Assembly: GCA_963682175.1 (NCBI GenBank)
Contig: OY821788.1
Location: 17,006,001 to 17,070,000 of the forward strand
DNA length: 64,000 nucleotides
Direction of reading: 5' to 3'
Source: Triglochin maritima
Lineage: Eukaryota; Streptophyta; Magnoliopsida; Alismatales; Juncaginaceae
Position 1 is the first letter of the stretch. Every line of letters starts with the position of its first letter. Of this stretch, positions 44,545 through 58,228 are shown piece by piece. The position numbers and the translations under genes are program-made. The notes below the pieces were generated by a model. It worked only from the letters and a program-made list of their open reading frames with translations. It was not told where the DNA came from and ran no database searches.

Positions 44545-45030
44545 CAATCAGTTAAAATAACCACAAGTGCACGACCGCGTTGAAGTGGTGGCAAGCACGG
44601 GTCGATCCACAAGGAGTGTGTGCGAGTCGAGTTCACAATACTCGAGTAGGAAAAGGAAGGGAGAGAAATGCGGTTGGAATCAAACTAAAACACGTAAAAA
44701 ATCAGAAAACAATAATAAAACTAGACCCCTAAGGGGTAGAGAAAGAACATGGAATTGAAAATATGTAGTGTAGTGTGTGCAAATGTGCTCATCAAAACAT
44801 GTCTTACATGAAATCCATAAAACTCAAATTCATCTTTGCCTCCACATGAAATAAGATAAAACATTATCATTAAAACATATAAGACAATAATTGAAATAAA
44901 GCAAATATGTTCTCATGTATAATGACTCATATCCAACTATGTCTCCACATTAAATAAGATTTATCACAATCATTAAAACATACAAGACATTAATTTGGAT
45001 AAAGCCAACGTTAGCACATGCATGCACATG
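44545..45030 (-). repeat. Unit 2 copy of the truncated Athila A 5' LTR
   Basis: It matches 15411-15896, with the same ends CAATCAGTTAAA and CATGCACATG. The truncation therefore predates the duplication. Confidence 0.85.
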
Positions 45031-46137
45031 AACAAGTCCTCTTTCGAGTCCACCCCTCCGCCTACAAACCCCATCCCCGTCGTCCCTTATCCGAAGACCG
45101 ACCGAGCAGGAGTCGAGAAAATGGAGACCTTAAAGACCGATCCAGCGGAGTCAAATCCGTACATCCTGGTGGGGGTTTGATTCCGATTTTTTGCTGTGGA
45201 TTTCAATTTGGAAGAAATTTTGACATTTTTAGTTTGTGTGATTGATTACGATGGTTGGTCTTTGATATAGTGTTTATGCGGTAGATCTTGGAGGAAATAA
45301 TTTCCTGTCTTGCGTGTTCAACTTGGTGGGAATGAAGGTCGTGTTCTAAACCAAGAATTTGAGGAGGTGTCCATTCCACCACAATTCGTGGTTGACTCCT
45401 CAAATGTATGTTCATTGTTGTCAATATTTGATTCAGAAAATTTCTCCTCAAATGGTTATCGGAATGCATGTATCCTCAAGGAGCAGATGTGGTGGCGTGG
45501 TTTGAGAAGACAGGGATTGAGATGTTTGTTTATGGAGATCACATGTTGGGAATCCAATGACCTCGAGTAAACCATATATATTCTCTCACATTCTTCCTTT
45601 TACTACTTTCCTTGCAGTGTCATGGTAGTATACAAGCTGTGGATCAACGTGGTTGATCTCCTGAGGGAAAGGAAACATTCATTCATTCATTTTTGTAGAT
45701 TGACTTAAAAACTGATCCATATATAAGAAGGCTTTTTTATTTGTTGCCTTATTAGATGTTGTCTTTGTGTATTGTTTGGCTGAATGCTGCAATAAATATA
45801 TGTGAATTTGAAAGTCGTTGAATTGAATATGAATGTTGTAGGGATTGAGTGTGAATTACAAACGTTAAATTTAAAAATAAAAAATAAAAAATCCAAATAA
45901 AAACTAGAAAATTGACGTTGTAGGGGGTCTACCACGTCGGTTTTATTGAAAACCGATGTTGTAGGGTACAAAAACTAAAAAAAATAAATACTCTACTACG
46001 TTGGTTTTCCCAAAAAATCAATTTATTTATTAAGAGGTCTACCAAGACGGTTGCCTTATGCAACCGACGTGGAAGACCCCCTCTACCATGTCGGATTTTA
46101 GACCAACGTGAAAGAGTACCTCGGTATAACATCTCCT
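45031..46137. mobile_element. Unit 2 copy of the CACTA-like fragment
   Basis: It matches 15897-17012, including the gene-like exon (45027-45180), the hexokinase exon (45271-45405), the following exon and the subterminal repeats. The terminus is gone: sequence passes at CTCCTA (46137) straight into Athila B, with CCTA as microhomology of the deletion. Confidence 0.65.
45271..45405 (+). pseudogene. Captured hexokinase exon fragment, second copy
   Basis: It is the same 135-bp exon as 16136-16270, with the same one-base frameshift after LGGNNF, so the damage predates the duplication. It reads LRVQLGGNEGRVLNQEFEEV and SIPPQ. One residue (Q-E-F) is nearer to the family than in the first copy, while K became N before it. 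The donor site, GTAAGT in unit 1, is GTATGT here. No further hexokinase sequence is nearby. Confidence 0.85.
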
Positions 46138-48732
46138 AAACAATGGTACATAACAAGTTTATTGTTTAAGTTTCAGGAATAAGCAGGTTTGAGGAGAAGA
46201 GGCACAAAAAGGACTCAAAAGCAAGGAAAAAGACTGAGTTGCAAGACCGGGGGACTGAGATGCAAGATGGAAGAACCCGGATGTAAGACCAAAGCACCAA
46301 TGAGCAAATCAAGAAACTCCACACCATCATGAGTAGTATTTTGGCTATTCGATCCGGTCCTGAGCTCCAACAACCTATTTGGATGCATCACACATGAAGA
46401 CATGAAGCCATACAACCACACTCCAAAACCAGGCCGGATCCAGACAATAAAGGCCGCCAATTGGCAGTTCAAGATCGCTAATTGGTGGTCCGTTTTGGTC
46501 TGTCTCCGCCAAAACTTTGGTGGGCCATGTATTAGGTTGTATTTAGTCTATTGTTGGTATACGTTTAGTCCCATACTGGGGGATTGTCCCGGATTATTTT
46601 TTCTATTGCTATAAAAAGAACTCTTCCTCCTCATTTGTATTCACTCATTGCTTGGTGACATTCTCTATACTTGGAGTAAATGCCTTGAAGCAAAAAACTC
46701 AAGGTGGAGAAGAATGCTACTTGTAATGTGAGTCTTGTAAATAAAATAATTCTTCATAGTTTTGTTAGTTTTATATTGTCTTTTGTTTTAATACTTGCAT
46801 GTTTAGTTAGTTTGTTTTCTTTATCATAGTATAATTAGAATATCTTCCTTTCTTTATATCATTGTTAGATTAATGATTAGTGAGTAGTCCATCCCTATTT
46901 GGGGGGTGGACAAGAGTGTGATGTGATTATATGATGTGATTATATGATGTATTAGGTGTGTGTTATCTTAATCCTTTGAGCCGTACATAATTTCCATAAC
47001 CATCTAATGAGATTTCACTCTTGTCTTTGATGTGCTAATGCTCTTGAATGAAGCTTAGCTCATGCTTAGATTATTGGACCTATTTTATGGGGAATGATGA
47101 GGTGAGGATAAGGATGGAGTTGATAAAGGAGACATGACTTGTGGTTGCATGTACTCTTGTTTCCCTCACCTTAACTAATGTCTTGTATGTTTTAATGATT
47201 GTGTAAATCTTATTTCATGTGGAGACATAGTGGGGTTTGGTCATTATGCATGAGTTGATTTAACTTCATTCCAATTATTGTCTTGTATGTCTTAATGATA
47301 ATGTGTTATCTTATTTCATGTGGAGGCAAAGTTGGATTTAGTTTTATGGTTTTCATGTACTACATGTTGTGACGAGCACAATTGAATACACACACCTACA
47401 CATATTTTTGCATTCACATTCTTTCTCTACCCCCTTTGGGATTTAGTTTTATTGTTTGTGATTCTTAGTTTAGTGTAGTGTAATCACATTTTCACCACCT
47501 TGTTTCCCACTCGCCTTCGAACTAACGAAAGTCGACACACCTCCCTGTGGATGGACCCATATTTGCCACCGTTTCAACGTGGTCGTGCACTTGCGGTTAT
47601 TATAATTGCTTCAATCAAGTTTTTGGCACCGTTGCCGGGGAGGTGTTCTGTCCAGACTTTGGTTTGGATGATTCGTGTGGTTTTAATTTTTGTTTGTTTC
47701 AGGAGGCTTCAAAGATCAAGAGATGGCGCCAGGAGAAGTCGGGAGGGGAACAGGAGCAAAATGACCGCCAATCAGCAGTGCTGGACTTCCAATTAGCGGC
47801 CTGGTGAACACTAAAATCCTTCTTACTTTTTCTGGTTGTTTCTACTTTCACTAGGTCATCTGGAGCTCAATTTTGAATGTTTTCACTTATAGTTTGCTCC
47901 CAGATTAACAATCAAGTCCATTTAATCAACTTGGACCTTAAAACTCAAAGCAAATGAGTAGATTGATTGCCATTTAGGTCATGCATCATATGTAGACCTT
48001 GCACGCACTCATCTTTCTTTTCTTTACATTCTTGTTGTTTATTGTTGGCGTAAGGTACATGCACCCATTCTCTCACTCATGCATGGTTTAAGAATGCATT
48101 AGTTAGGAAGGTGCATTGGGACAAGAGTGAGGTGAGCATTTGATTGGAGAGTTGATTGGTAGATTAAGAATCAAAATGCTACTAAGGGGGGGCTGTCACA
48201 TACAAGATAAGGTGGGGGATTTCATCACCCTTTCATTTGCCCCAAAAATCACTCTTAATCAAAACCTTAATTCTAAAACCAAGTAGACATTGGCCCTAAG
48301 GATTTCAGACGCACTAGGAGAGTGATCGAGTTGAGACCATCATGACCTGATTGGCGTCACCTGCCTTGTCGATAGTAGGAGGTACTGGATCTCCGGATCT
48401 GGTATCACTTTTTGGGCATTGTGGTCTTCGTTGTAGGGGGTGAGGCGTGTCGAGACTAGTGAACTCAAAGTTAGGTGTCGACTAGCCTAAGGACCTATAG
48501 CCATAAGTTGTATGAGTCGTGCTTGCTAGATCAAGCTTCTACCCTCTCCCACTACCCATGCTAGCTTTAGGGGTTCTTCCTTTCTCCTCTGAGTCATCTT
48601 CTTCTCACCTACTTCTACGTTCTAGTCTCCTCCCCTTTACACTCTTTGTAGCATTTTAGGGCCGAGTCGAGCACTTTTTGCGAGCTTGGCCTCGTGGTGC
48701 TGAGAGTGATCGACTCGAGAGCTCTTTGGCGT

Positions 48733-49750
48733 AATTGATGGTTACATGGGCGACCATCATATCATTATTGGGACCAGGAAAATTCTCCATGGTATTCCGG
48801 ACCCATGCAACCTGGGGTGCCTCAAACAAACACCCCGTATGGTTGGGACAATCGTAATTGTGTCGCTGAACAATCTTCAGATTGGGATAATATGAGAGAG
48901 GCACCGACTGCTAGACCACCATCTAGTTATGTCAGATCATATGCTGGTCAACAAACTGCGACACTACAATAAACTTTGGCCTCTTTCATGCGTGCGGTAG
49001 ATGACATGAGTGCACCGGTGGCTCCAGTAGTCGTACCGTGTGACTGTTGTGGTTTAAGTGGTCATGTTATCGAGGAATGTCCTTATGTTCCCCAGAGCCT
49101 GAGTATGAGCATACGTTTTCCAAAAATGCTTAATATGACCATTACGCATCTGCGTACAACCTGAGAGGGATACTTATTCCAGGAGAGACAATACTTATTC
49201 AAATTTGTATACATCATGCCCACCCCAGTATCCACCTCCCGAATACCTAGAATTCTACCAACACCCTACTCCGAATCATTGGACTCATTCTCAGCCCATC
49301 AACACCCAACCCCAAAATTTCCCAAGCACTAACTTGGACCTCATAGTTGACCGTATACCAGATTCCTTGAAACAAACTTTCTTTACGTTCATGGAAACCA
49401 CTCAACAGTCCATACAAAATATGGCACTTCAAGCGAGTCAAATGACGCAACAATTACGTGAATGTGAGAATGGTAACTTTTCTTGTCAACATGAGGATTT
49501 ATCTTCTGATATCGAGCCACCACCACATCCACAAATTCAAAGCACAATCTTTCAAAGTCAAACTCCTAGTCAGTCTGAGGGACTTGGGGTTTAAATTCAC
49601 GATCACTTGGTGGAGGATTCGATTCCAATTGAGAAAAACATGGACTGTTTCTTCGTTTTAAATTTAGACCGCAAGTGCACAGCCATCGGTAAGGTTAATG
49701 CATGGGAAGACTCATCAAAAACCATAAACTCATGTGAAGAACAAAGGTAA
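48733..49750 (+). pseudogene. gag: Athila B gag C-terminal region, unit 2 copy
   Basis: The start codon position reads ATTGATGG and one base is missing soon after, so the N-terminal part is out of frame. A TAA at 48969 replaces a Gln codon. The knuckle CDCCGLSGHVIEEC is in 48976-49164. The longer tail frame 49205-49594 (YPPPEYLEFYQHPTPNHWTH, then RIPDSLKQTFFTFMETTQQS) is better kept than in unit 1, where it is split. It ends early at a TAA in GGGGTTTAAATTC. Confidence 0.75.
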
Positions 49751-50039
49751 GCATGGGAGGTGTCTAAATGTTATGGCAAAAGCCATCAAAACAAAGTTTC
49801 TTAAATCAATCAACCAAGCATATACAAATACAAACACATAACTAACATGTAGCATATTCAACAGGAAATTTCAGTCAATAAACATGAGATAACTAAGCAT
49901 GAAAAGTGTCTAAATCTTATGGAAAACCAATCAAAATTCCCCAACATGTAGATGATTAAAATACCCCCAATGAAAATACAAAACATGCAAGTCTACACAA
50001 TCAAAAGATTCATAAAACATCCAAACTTCACAATATATA

Positions 50040-51531
50040 GGAACATCATCTCCACCCCCCAAAGGGATGGATCTACTCACTACACATTATTCTAGCAAAT
50101 AAACTAAACAAGAAAGGAGACATTCTAACTAATTTAGCCTAAGATCAAAGAAATAAGACTAAGCTAAGCATGAATAAAAAAGAAACAACATGAGAACAAA
50201 ACAATGAAATATTATTTTATTAAATGACTCACATTACTAGTAGCATTCTTCTCCACCTTGAGTTTTTGCTCCAAGGCTTACTCCATGTAGAGAGAATGCC
50301 ACCCAGAAATGGCTGAATACAAAAGGAGAGGAAGAGTTCTATATATAGGCATCGAAAAAGGTAATCCGGGATAATCCCCCGGTATGGGACTAAAAGACAT
50401 ACCACAAATGGATAAAAAACAACTTAATTCAACACCCAACCAAATCACGTGTAATTTGGGACACAATGGACCGCCAATTAGCGGTGTGGGACAGCCAATT
50501 GGCGGTCTAACTGGGCGTGATCGGGTCGGATTTTGGGTGTTTTGATTTTGGCTTGATTTCTAGGTGTTTGATTAACCCGATTCGGTTGTTGATGGTTGCA
50601 CCCCGATTTAATTGCCAAAATACTCATCATTAAGGTGTGGAGCTTCTTGATTTTCTCATTGATCATTTTTGTTTTACATCCAGGTCCTTCTCTCTTTCAT
50701 CTCAGTCCATAAGTCTTGCAACTTAATCATTTTCCTTGCTTTTGAGTCTTTTTATGCATATTCTCCTCAACCCTATTTATTCCTGAAACTCAAACACAAA
50801 ACTCGTTATGTAGTATTGTTTAGGCTCAAAATAATGGATATAAGACACGAATGTATGCATGATATGATGCCAATCAAATACCACCACACCTAACTTTTGC
50901 AAGTCCCAATCAAAACAAAGTAAGAGAAAAATGAAAAAAAAAGGAAAAAAAAGCATACGAAAAACAGGGAAATCTTAACTCATTTTCGTAGGAATCACGG
51001 TTGCACTTAACATGTGCAACAAGCCGTTAAACCTCCTTGTCGCCAAGGAAGAGGAGTGTTGTCTCCAATGAGTTTTCAGCGGATATACCCACAAAATCTG
51101 AACATTGATGCATTATTCAATCTAAAAACTCGACTCCATGGATCATTTTTGTTGATCATTGTATCCAGTCCATACATCTGGCCTACGGGCCGACTCTATA
51201 TATGTATCCGATTCGGTTGTTGATGGTTGGACCCGGATTCGGTTGTTGATGGTTGGACCCAGATTTAATTGCAAAATACTCCTCATTAAGGTGTGGAGCT
51301 TCTTGATTTTCTCATTGATCCTTTTGGTTTTAAATCCGGGTCCTTTTCTATTTCATCTCAGTCCATAAGTCTTGCAACTTACTCATTTTCCTTGCTTTTG
51401 AGTCCTTTATGCATCTTCTCCCCAATCCTATTTATTCCTGAAACTCAAACACAAAACTCGTTACGTAGCATTGTTTAGGCTCAAAATAATGGATATAAGA
51501 CACAAATGTATGCATGATATGATGCCAATCA
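50040..51531 (-). repeat. Antisense Athila fragment inside Athila B, unit 2 copy
   Basis: It matches 21515-22983: LTR piece to 50876, reversed polypurine tract and 3' untranslated region, then the second LTR piece ending at 51531. Here a further block of about 28 bp (GATTCGGTTGTTGATGG and following) is doubled near 51210-51255. Confidence 0.75.
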
Positions 51532-53658
51532 TGGACCAACTTCATTATGAGTCGGCAAAGGATTGTGCCTTATCTTTTTGTCACGTGGCCCTTGAGCCAC
51601 ATGATCTTTATGTTGTGCCTTTTAAGTACTCACCTCTGGTAGAGCATGAGCTCCCTAGTACCCTTAATTTCAAATGACCTGATGAGAGTTTGCCTCTCAC
51701 TATTGTTCCTTGGAGGATACCTTGGGAAAGAGACCCACTTTCTGTTCGCCTGGTGAGTCGGACATGCATAACGAGGTTCTTGACCTCGTTCCGACCCACT
51801 AGTCGGTTGGTTGAAGAGTTTGGATTGACAATCATATCTTCAGTTGCCTTATATTTCCCAAACTCTTGAGAGGTTCAAGCTCTTTCAGTTTGATCATTCG
51901 AATGAGACGCCTTTGCGTCTAATTCACGAACCTCTCCTTTCATCTTGTGATCTTTGTGAGGGGGCCCAAACATGAGTATTCTGGACCAACGTGGTGTCAT
52001 GTTCCCTTTCCAAGTGCATTGACCCACTTTTGAGGTTCTCATTTGATGTCCTTTGACAAATGAAGATGGGAATTTATTGTTGTAGATAGTTATATTCAAA
52101 AAATAAAGTACAATAAAAGACTCCATGAGCGAGCATTGATTGTTGTGGGCCCCAACCCTTGTGTATTTGGGTTCTATTTCTTTCACGTATTTGTACCCCT
52201 TCTTTAGCATCTCAAAGGTTTTGAGGAGAATTCAGGGTTGTTTCCATCAACATAACCATGAACTTCCCTTTGTGCTTCACGTTGGTGAGATCTTTTCTTT
52301 TTAATGCATAACTCCATGTTGTATCATGCTCACGTTCATTGAGGACAATGCATGAAGTAAGTGTGATGGGGGTGTGTTTTACGTGTGTACATAGTTGAGT
52401 CTTTTCCTTTTGTTTTGTTTTCTTTTATTTGTATTGTTAGGGTCATGTTAGTGTGCTGCATTTAATATCGATATATTTGCTTGCCATGATCCTTGGGTGA
52501 CTTGTCTTCTTTTGCTTGTCTTGTGCTTTAAAATTTTGACATTTCTTTCAAAATCATCATGTGTTTGCGAAAGAAAAAGTTTTGTGGGTTTTGCGTGTGT
52601 TTGGCATGTGCAAAACCCTGGAGAGGCCAAGTAAAAGAAGCTCCCAAAATTATCTTGAACTTGATGCATTAGGATATTTAGTACACCGGCTTTAGGTCTT
52701 ACTGAGTCGTAAGGATGCACCCCGATTTTCCCTCAGGGGGCGAGTAATTGTAGGGTTTCAGTACTCAAACATTTAAAGAAGTCCACCCTGAACCTAGTGA
52801 GTCCATAATTCGTGTCTGTTAATATAAGGAAGTTTGTTGTAGTCAAGGACCCTATAAATTTTGTTATGAGACATTAAGTGTAGGGGTTTTGGTTCATGTG
52901 TAGATAAGAAATAAGTGAGTAGGTGTTCTCTCTTCTCGCACGATTCCTATCACTCATGAAATAAGGTCTGAGGGGACTTTGTGCCTGGGTCTTTCGAGTC
53001 ATCTGACTGGGGATGCACCGACCGAACTCCCGTTACACGGGTGGTACGTATTGCCCTATGTGGAGATGTGGGCAAAGGTGTATGTGATAGTGTAAGTCCT
53101 CATAGGCAATGATGCACGAAACCTGACCCTCGGAGAATTACACACCAACTAGTAAAACAAAGTAACAAAAAAAGAAACAAAAAGAAACAAAAAGAAAAGA
53201 ATTTTTTTTGGTAATGCAAATAAGAGCCTTAATGGACTTGACACTTTGTATCATTTGTGGATGTTAAGGTTGTCCATGTCTTTCACTTAAGTCCATAATT
53301 AACTTGCACGAATGATTCATTAGGCTAGGTGTGAGGATTGGATACATATATAGAGTTGGCCCGTAGGATTACCGTGTCGAATGATCGACAAAAATGAGTC
53401 CATCGAGTTGAGTTCTAGATTGAATAATGCATCAATGTTCGGATTTTGTGGGTATATCCGCTGAAAACCCTCAGGAGACAACACTCCTCCTCCTTGGCGA
53501 CAAGGAGGTTTAACAGCTTGTTGCACGTGATAAGTGCAGTCGTGATTCCTACGAAAGTGAGTTAGGATTTCCCTGTTTTACGAATGATTTTTCCTTTTCT
53601 TTCATTTTCCCTTTCTTTGTTTTGCTTGGGACTAGCAAAAGTTAGGTGTGGGGGTATT
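51532..53658 (+). other. Athila B 3' region, unit 2 copy
   Basis: It matches 22984-25098: the broken coding-like part to about 51930, the GAGGACAATGCATGAAGTAAG box near 52344, the CCTACGAAAGTGAGTTAGG box near 53547 and the polypurine tract ending at 53658. Confidence 0.65.
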
Positions 53659-55157
53659 TAATTGACATCATATCATGCATACATTTGTGTCTTATATCCG
53701 TTATCTTTCACCTAAACAATGCTACGTAAGGACTTTAATGTTTAAGTTTCAGGAATATGCAGGTTTAAGGAGAAGAGTCACAAAAAGGATTCAAAAGCAA
53801 GGAAAAGGACTGAGTTGCAAGACCTGGGGACTGACATGCAAGAGGGAAGGACCCGGATGTAAGCCCAAAGGACCAATGAGCAAATCAAGAAACTCCACAC
53901 GATCATGAGGAGTATTTTGGCAATTCGATTCGGTCTTGAGCTCCAACAACCTATTTGGATGCATCACACATGAAGACATGAAGCCAAACAACCACACTGC
54001 AAAACAAGGCCAGATCCAGACAATATCGACCCCTGTTTCGCGATCGGTTTTGGTCTAGATCCGCTAAAACTTTGGTGGGTCATCTATTAGGTTGTATTTA
54101 GTCTATTTTTGGTATACGTTTAGTCCCATACCAGGGGATGGTCCCGGATTACTTTTTTCTATGGCTATAAATAGAACTTTTCCTCCTCATGTGTATTTAC
54201 CCATTGCTTGGTGGCGTTCTCTCTACTTGGAGTAAAAGTCTTGAAGCAAAAAAACTCAAGGTGGAGAAGAATGCTACTTGTAATGTGAGTCATATAAGTA
54301 AAATAATTCTTCATAGTTTGTTAGTTTTATATTGTCTTTTGTTTTCATACTTGCATGTTTAGTTTGTTTTCTTTGTCATAGTATAATTAGAATGTCTTCC
54401 ATTCTTTATATGATTGTTAGATTAATGATTAGTGAGTGGTCCATCCCCATTTGGGGGGTGGAGAAGAGTGTGATATGATTATGTATTGTATTAGGCGTGT
54501 GTGTGTTATCTTAATCCTTTGAGCCTTACATGATTTCCATGACCATCTAATGGGATTTTACTCTTATCTTTGATGTGCTAATGCTCTTGAATGAAGCTTA
54601 GCTCATGCTTAGATTAGTGGGCCTATTTTATGGGAATGATGAGGTGAGGATAAGGATGGAGTTGATAAAGGAGACATGACTTGTGGTTGCATGTACTCTT
54701 GTTGCCCTCACCTTAATTAATGTCTTGTATGTTTTAATGATTGTGTAAATGTTATTTATGTGGAGACATAGTGGGGTTTTGGTCATTATGCATGAGTTGA
54801 TTTAGCTTCATTCCAATTATTGTCTTGTATGTTTTAATGATAATGTGTTATCTTATTTCATGTGGAGGCAAAGTTGGATTTAATTTTATGGTTTTCATGT
54901 ACTACATGTTGTGACGAGCACAATTGAATACACACACCTACAAATTTTTGCATTCACATTCTTTCTCTACCCCCTATGGTGTTTTGTTTTATTGTTTGTC
55001 ATTCTTAGTTTAGTGTAATGTAATCACATTTTCTCCACCTTGTGTCCCACTCGCCTTCAAACTAACCAAAGTCGACACACCTCCCTGTGGATCGACCCAT
55101 ATTTGCCACCATTTCAACGCGGTCGTGCAATTGCGGTTATTATAATTGATTCAATCA
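53659..55157 (+). repeat. Athila B 3' LTR, unit 2 copy
   Basis: 1499 bp, uninterrupted. The single GTTTTAAT at 54731-54738 is the empty target of the hAT-like element seen in unit 1. A TATAAATAG box lies near 54166. Confidence 0.92.
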
Positions 55158-56006
55158 CCATGCAAGCTGAAACGTGTTGCACTTAACTCGCCAGAAGTTG
55201 CTACTATCGGCGGAGTTGCTACCTGAGGACTTGCCTGATCACCAAAGAGGGAAAGGAAGGAGCAGGGGGAATTGGTGTGTGAGGAGGGAAGCAGAAAGTG
55301 TGCCAAAAACAGCTTGGGTGGCCCACTTAAATCCACACGTCCCAATTTCCAAATCACAAACCAATCATGCGCACCAAATCATACCAAATCTCAATTCAGC
55401 ATGATCTCACATCCCCAACCAAATTCTCCATTCGAAAACATTCCTAATTGCTAGGAGAAACCCCATACACCTTCCTTCAAGCTGCCCCAAACCAAGCCAG
55501 AAAATATCAGCCCAAGATGGGCCCATGATCGCACCAAATCTTCTTAGATCCACAAGATCTTGCAATATCTCTCCCACATGCTCCCACCGAATTCTCCACA
55601 CTAATCCATGAGATTTGCATCCTTGATTGCTGACTCATCAATTATAAATGCACCAGCCCATGTGGCAAAGAGAATTCCAAATCCAACGTCTTACATGCCC
55701 AAAGTAAAACTGGTCGAGCCTAGTTACACATGCGCTCAACGTGCCACACCCGCTCAACCAAAAAGAAAACTACTCCAAAAAATGAAACTTCTCCCAAAAA
55801 GAAAACTTTCCCCGAAGGGGGATTTTCCCTAAGAGGAATTGTTCCCGAAAAGGAAACTTTTCCTGAAAATGGAAATTCCCCAAAATGGAAACTTTTCCGA
55901 AACAAGGACAAACACCCAAACACAAGCAAGCAACATAACAAACAATCACACGAGTATGAAGGATAAAAATGGACTTTATTATAGTATCAGGAAAGTGGGT
56001 CTTACA
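55158..56006 (-). repeat. LTR fragment (TGTAAG family), unit 2 copy
   Basis: It matches 27607-28424 and has about 28 extra bases (AAGGACAAACACCCAAACAC and following) near 55905-55935. The GGAAACTTTTCC tandem repeat is at 55757-55903. The distal part, beyond Athila B, is deleted in this unit. Confidence 0.6.
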
Positions 56007-58228
56007 GGTGGTGTTACCTTTGAATTTTAGAGCCATTTGAGAACAAAAGGGATGACAAAATTGTAATGGTTTGGAAGGCTTTATATCAGACCCTTTTAAT
56101 AGATTTTTGGATGACCAAAATAGGTATAACGATCATATTCTGACAACTGGACCTTGTCAAGGTTGTTCGAATGGTGAAAAGCTGAATGAATTTATGGGCT
56201 TTCGGATGACGTAAACAATAGGTCAGCTGCCTGAACAAGTGGACAACGATCAATAGGAGAAAATTCCAGAAAATATAGAAAAAACTGGACAAAATCATTT
56301 AAACGACTGGAAATCAGAGGGAATATTGTCATTCGATGAAATTGAGGTAAAAACAGAGTGAAAAATGGAGCATAAGAGTTTTAGATGATTGGCAAGGGAA
56401 GATGTTGTTAGAATTTCAATCTTTATCAATTCTTATGGCAACGGACGATGTAAATAATTTAAGTCATCCAAACTTGCACTAGAGGAGAAATGTAGGGGTA
56501 CAATATGGACAAATATATCGTTGTCTGATGGAAGTTTTGAACATTTGATCATGTATTTGCCAACATTGACCAAAACAGTTATGTGACTGGTTAGAGATCT
56601 AGTCATCCGAATTTTGGTAGTTCATATGTTTTGACAATTTAAGGCAATTTTACATGAAATACATCAAAGATAAGTGCATGAATCATTGTGAAAACAAGAA
56701 ATATGATCTATGGAAGTTCAACAAATCATACCATGTTCCTGTCTTATCTTCTTAAATTTAACGACAATAAGAGGTTTAGTAAAGATATCCTCTAATTGAT
56801 CACATGTAGGAACAAATTGAAGTGCAATACCTTTAAAAGTATGATATCTATGAAAATGATGTCTAACCTCTATATGCTTTTGTCTTGAATGCAAAATTGT
56901 ATTCTTAGCAAGACTTACGGAACACGTATTATCCAACATATTCAAATAGTTTGAAACTCTAGTCTCAAGTCTTTGAGTGTTCATCTCATCCATAAGACTT
57001 GTTCACAAGCACATATGGTAGCTATATACTCAGTCTTGGTTGTGGAAAGTGCAATGCTATTTTGTTTCTAACTAAACCATGAAACCAAAGATATACCCAA
57101 CAATTGACATATGTGACTAGTACCCTTCTGATCGCACGCACAAGTGGCATAATCAACATCAATATAGGCAATTAGATAAATGGATCTTCACTTTGGATAA
57201 AACAAAAAAAATCTAGAGTTCTTTAGAGATAGCGAAAAATCCTTTTGAAAGCATTCAAAATTTCAAATTAGATCTTTTTAAAAACATGAAAATAAGCAAA
57301 AAGCAAACACAAAACATTGTATCAGGTCTACTAGCAATCAAATATAGAATTTAACCAATCATACCACAATATTTCTTCATGCCCACATCTTTACCATTTT
57401 CATATTTGTCTAGTTTCAAGATTTTTCCCAATGGAATATTTTGGGGCTTATTTTCTTCAAACCCAAATATTTTGGAATGTTCTTTTGTGTAGTTTCCTTG
57501 GCTTATAATGTTTCCCCGCTTTTGTTCGCTTGAATTTAAGTCCAAGAAAGAAATTAAGTTATCATACTAAGCTCATCCCGAACTTACCTTGCATATACTT
57601 AGAGATATCCTTGCATGGAAGATATTAGTATAACCGAAAATGATATCATCGACATTATATTTGAACCATGCATTAATAAATCTCACCCTTGGTTTTCATA
57701 AAAAAGTTGTGTCTTCTTGACTCATTGTGAAACTATTCTCAAACAAGAAGTTAATTCTTGAACCTCTTGAAGAAGCTCTAGGAGCTTGTTTGATAGCATA
57801 AACAACCTTCTTAAGCATGGACACGTGATCCGGGTAATAGAATTCACAAACCTGGGAGGTTAAGCAATATAAACTTATTCCATGGTAAAATCATTTAAAA
57901 AAGATGTCTTCACATCCATTTTAAATTGCTTATGTCCATGAATGATGGATATGGTAATAACAATCTTATAGCTTCCAAACGAGTTACAAGAGCATAGGTC
58001 CTATCAACGTCTAACCCATCTTCATGGTGGTAGCCCTCAGTGACGAGTCTACCTTGTTTCGAACTATGTTTCTTTTATCATCAAGTTTGTTTCAAAAAAC
58101 CCACTTGGCACAAATTATGGTTTCAACTTTGTGTCTTGGAACAAGTTTCTAAACAACATTCCCAGAAAATTTGTTTAGCCCTTCATTCATAGACATTAGC
58201 CAAAATTCATCTTCACAAGCTTATTTAA
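56007..58228 (-). pseudogene. pol: SIRE-like copia reverse transcriptase and RNase H remnant, unit 2 copy
   Basis: It matches 28425-30643. The RNase H piece is open over 56718-56993 and begins further upstream than in unit 1 (MDEMNTQRLETRVSNYLNML), so one stop in unit 1 is recent. A short open piece at 57351-57545 (with KILKLDKYENGKDVGMKKYC) lies in the RT region. Protease and integrase are missing here too. Confidence 0.85.

Larger units (their letters stand above)
46138..55157 (+). mobile_element. Athila B, unit 2 copy
   Basis: The 5' LTR is 46138-47617 with its first 50 or so bases deleted. A better-preserved primer site (GGCACCGTTGCCGGGGAGG) lies at 47618-47641 and the 3' LTR is 53659-55157 without the hAT element. 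The right flank CCATG (55158-55162) corresponds to CCACG in unit 1. The internal order is the same as in unit 1, with no reverse transcriptase or integrase. The TATA box in the 5' LTR has mutated to TATAAAAAG near 46610. Confidence 0.88.
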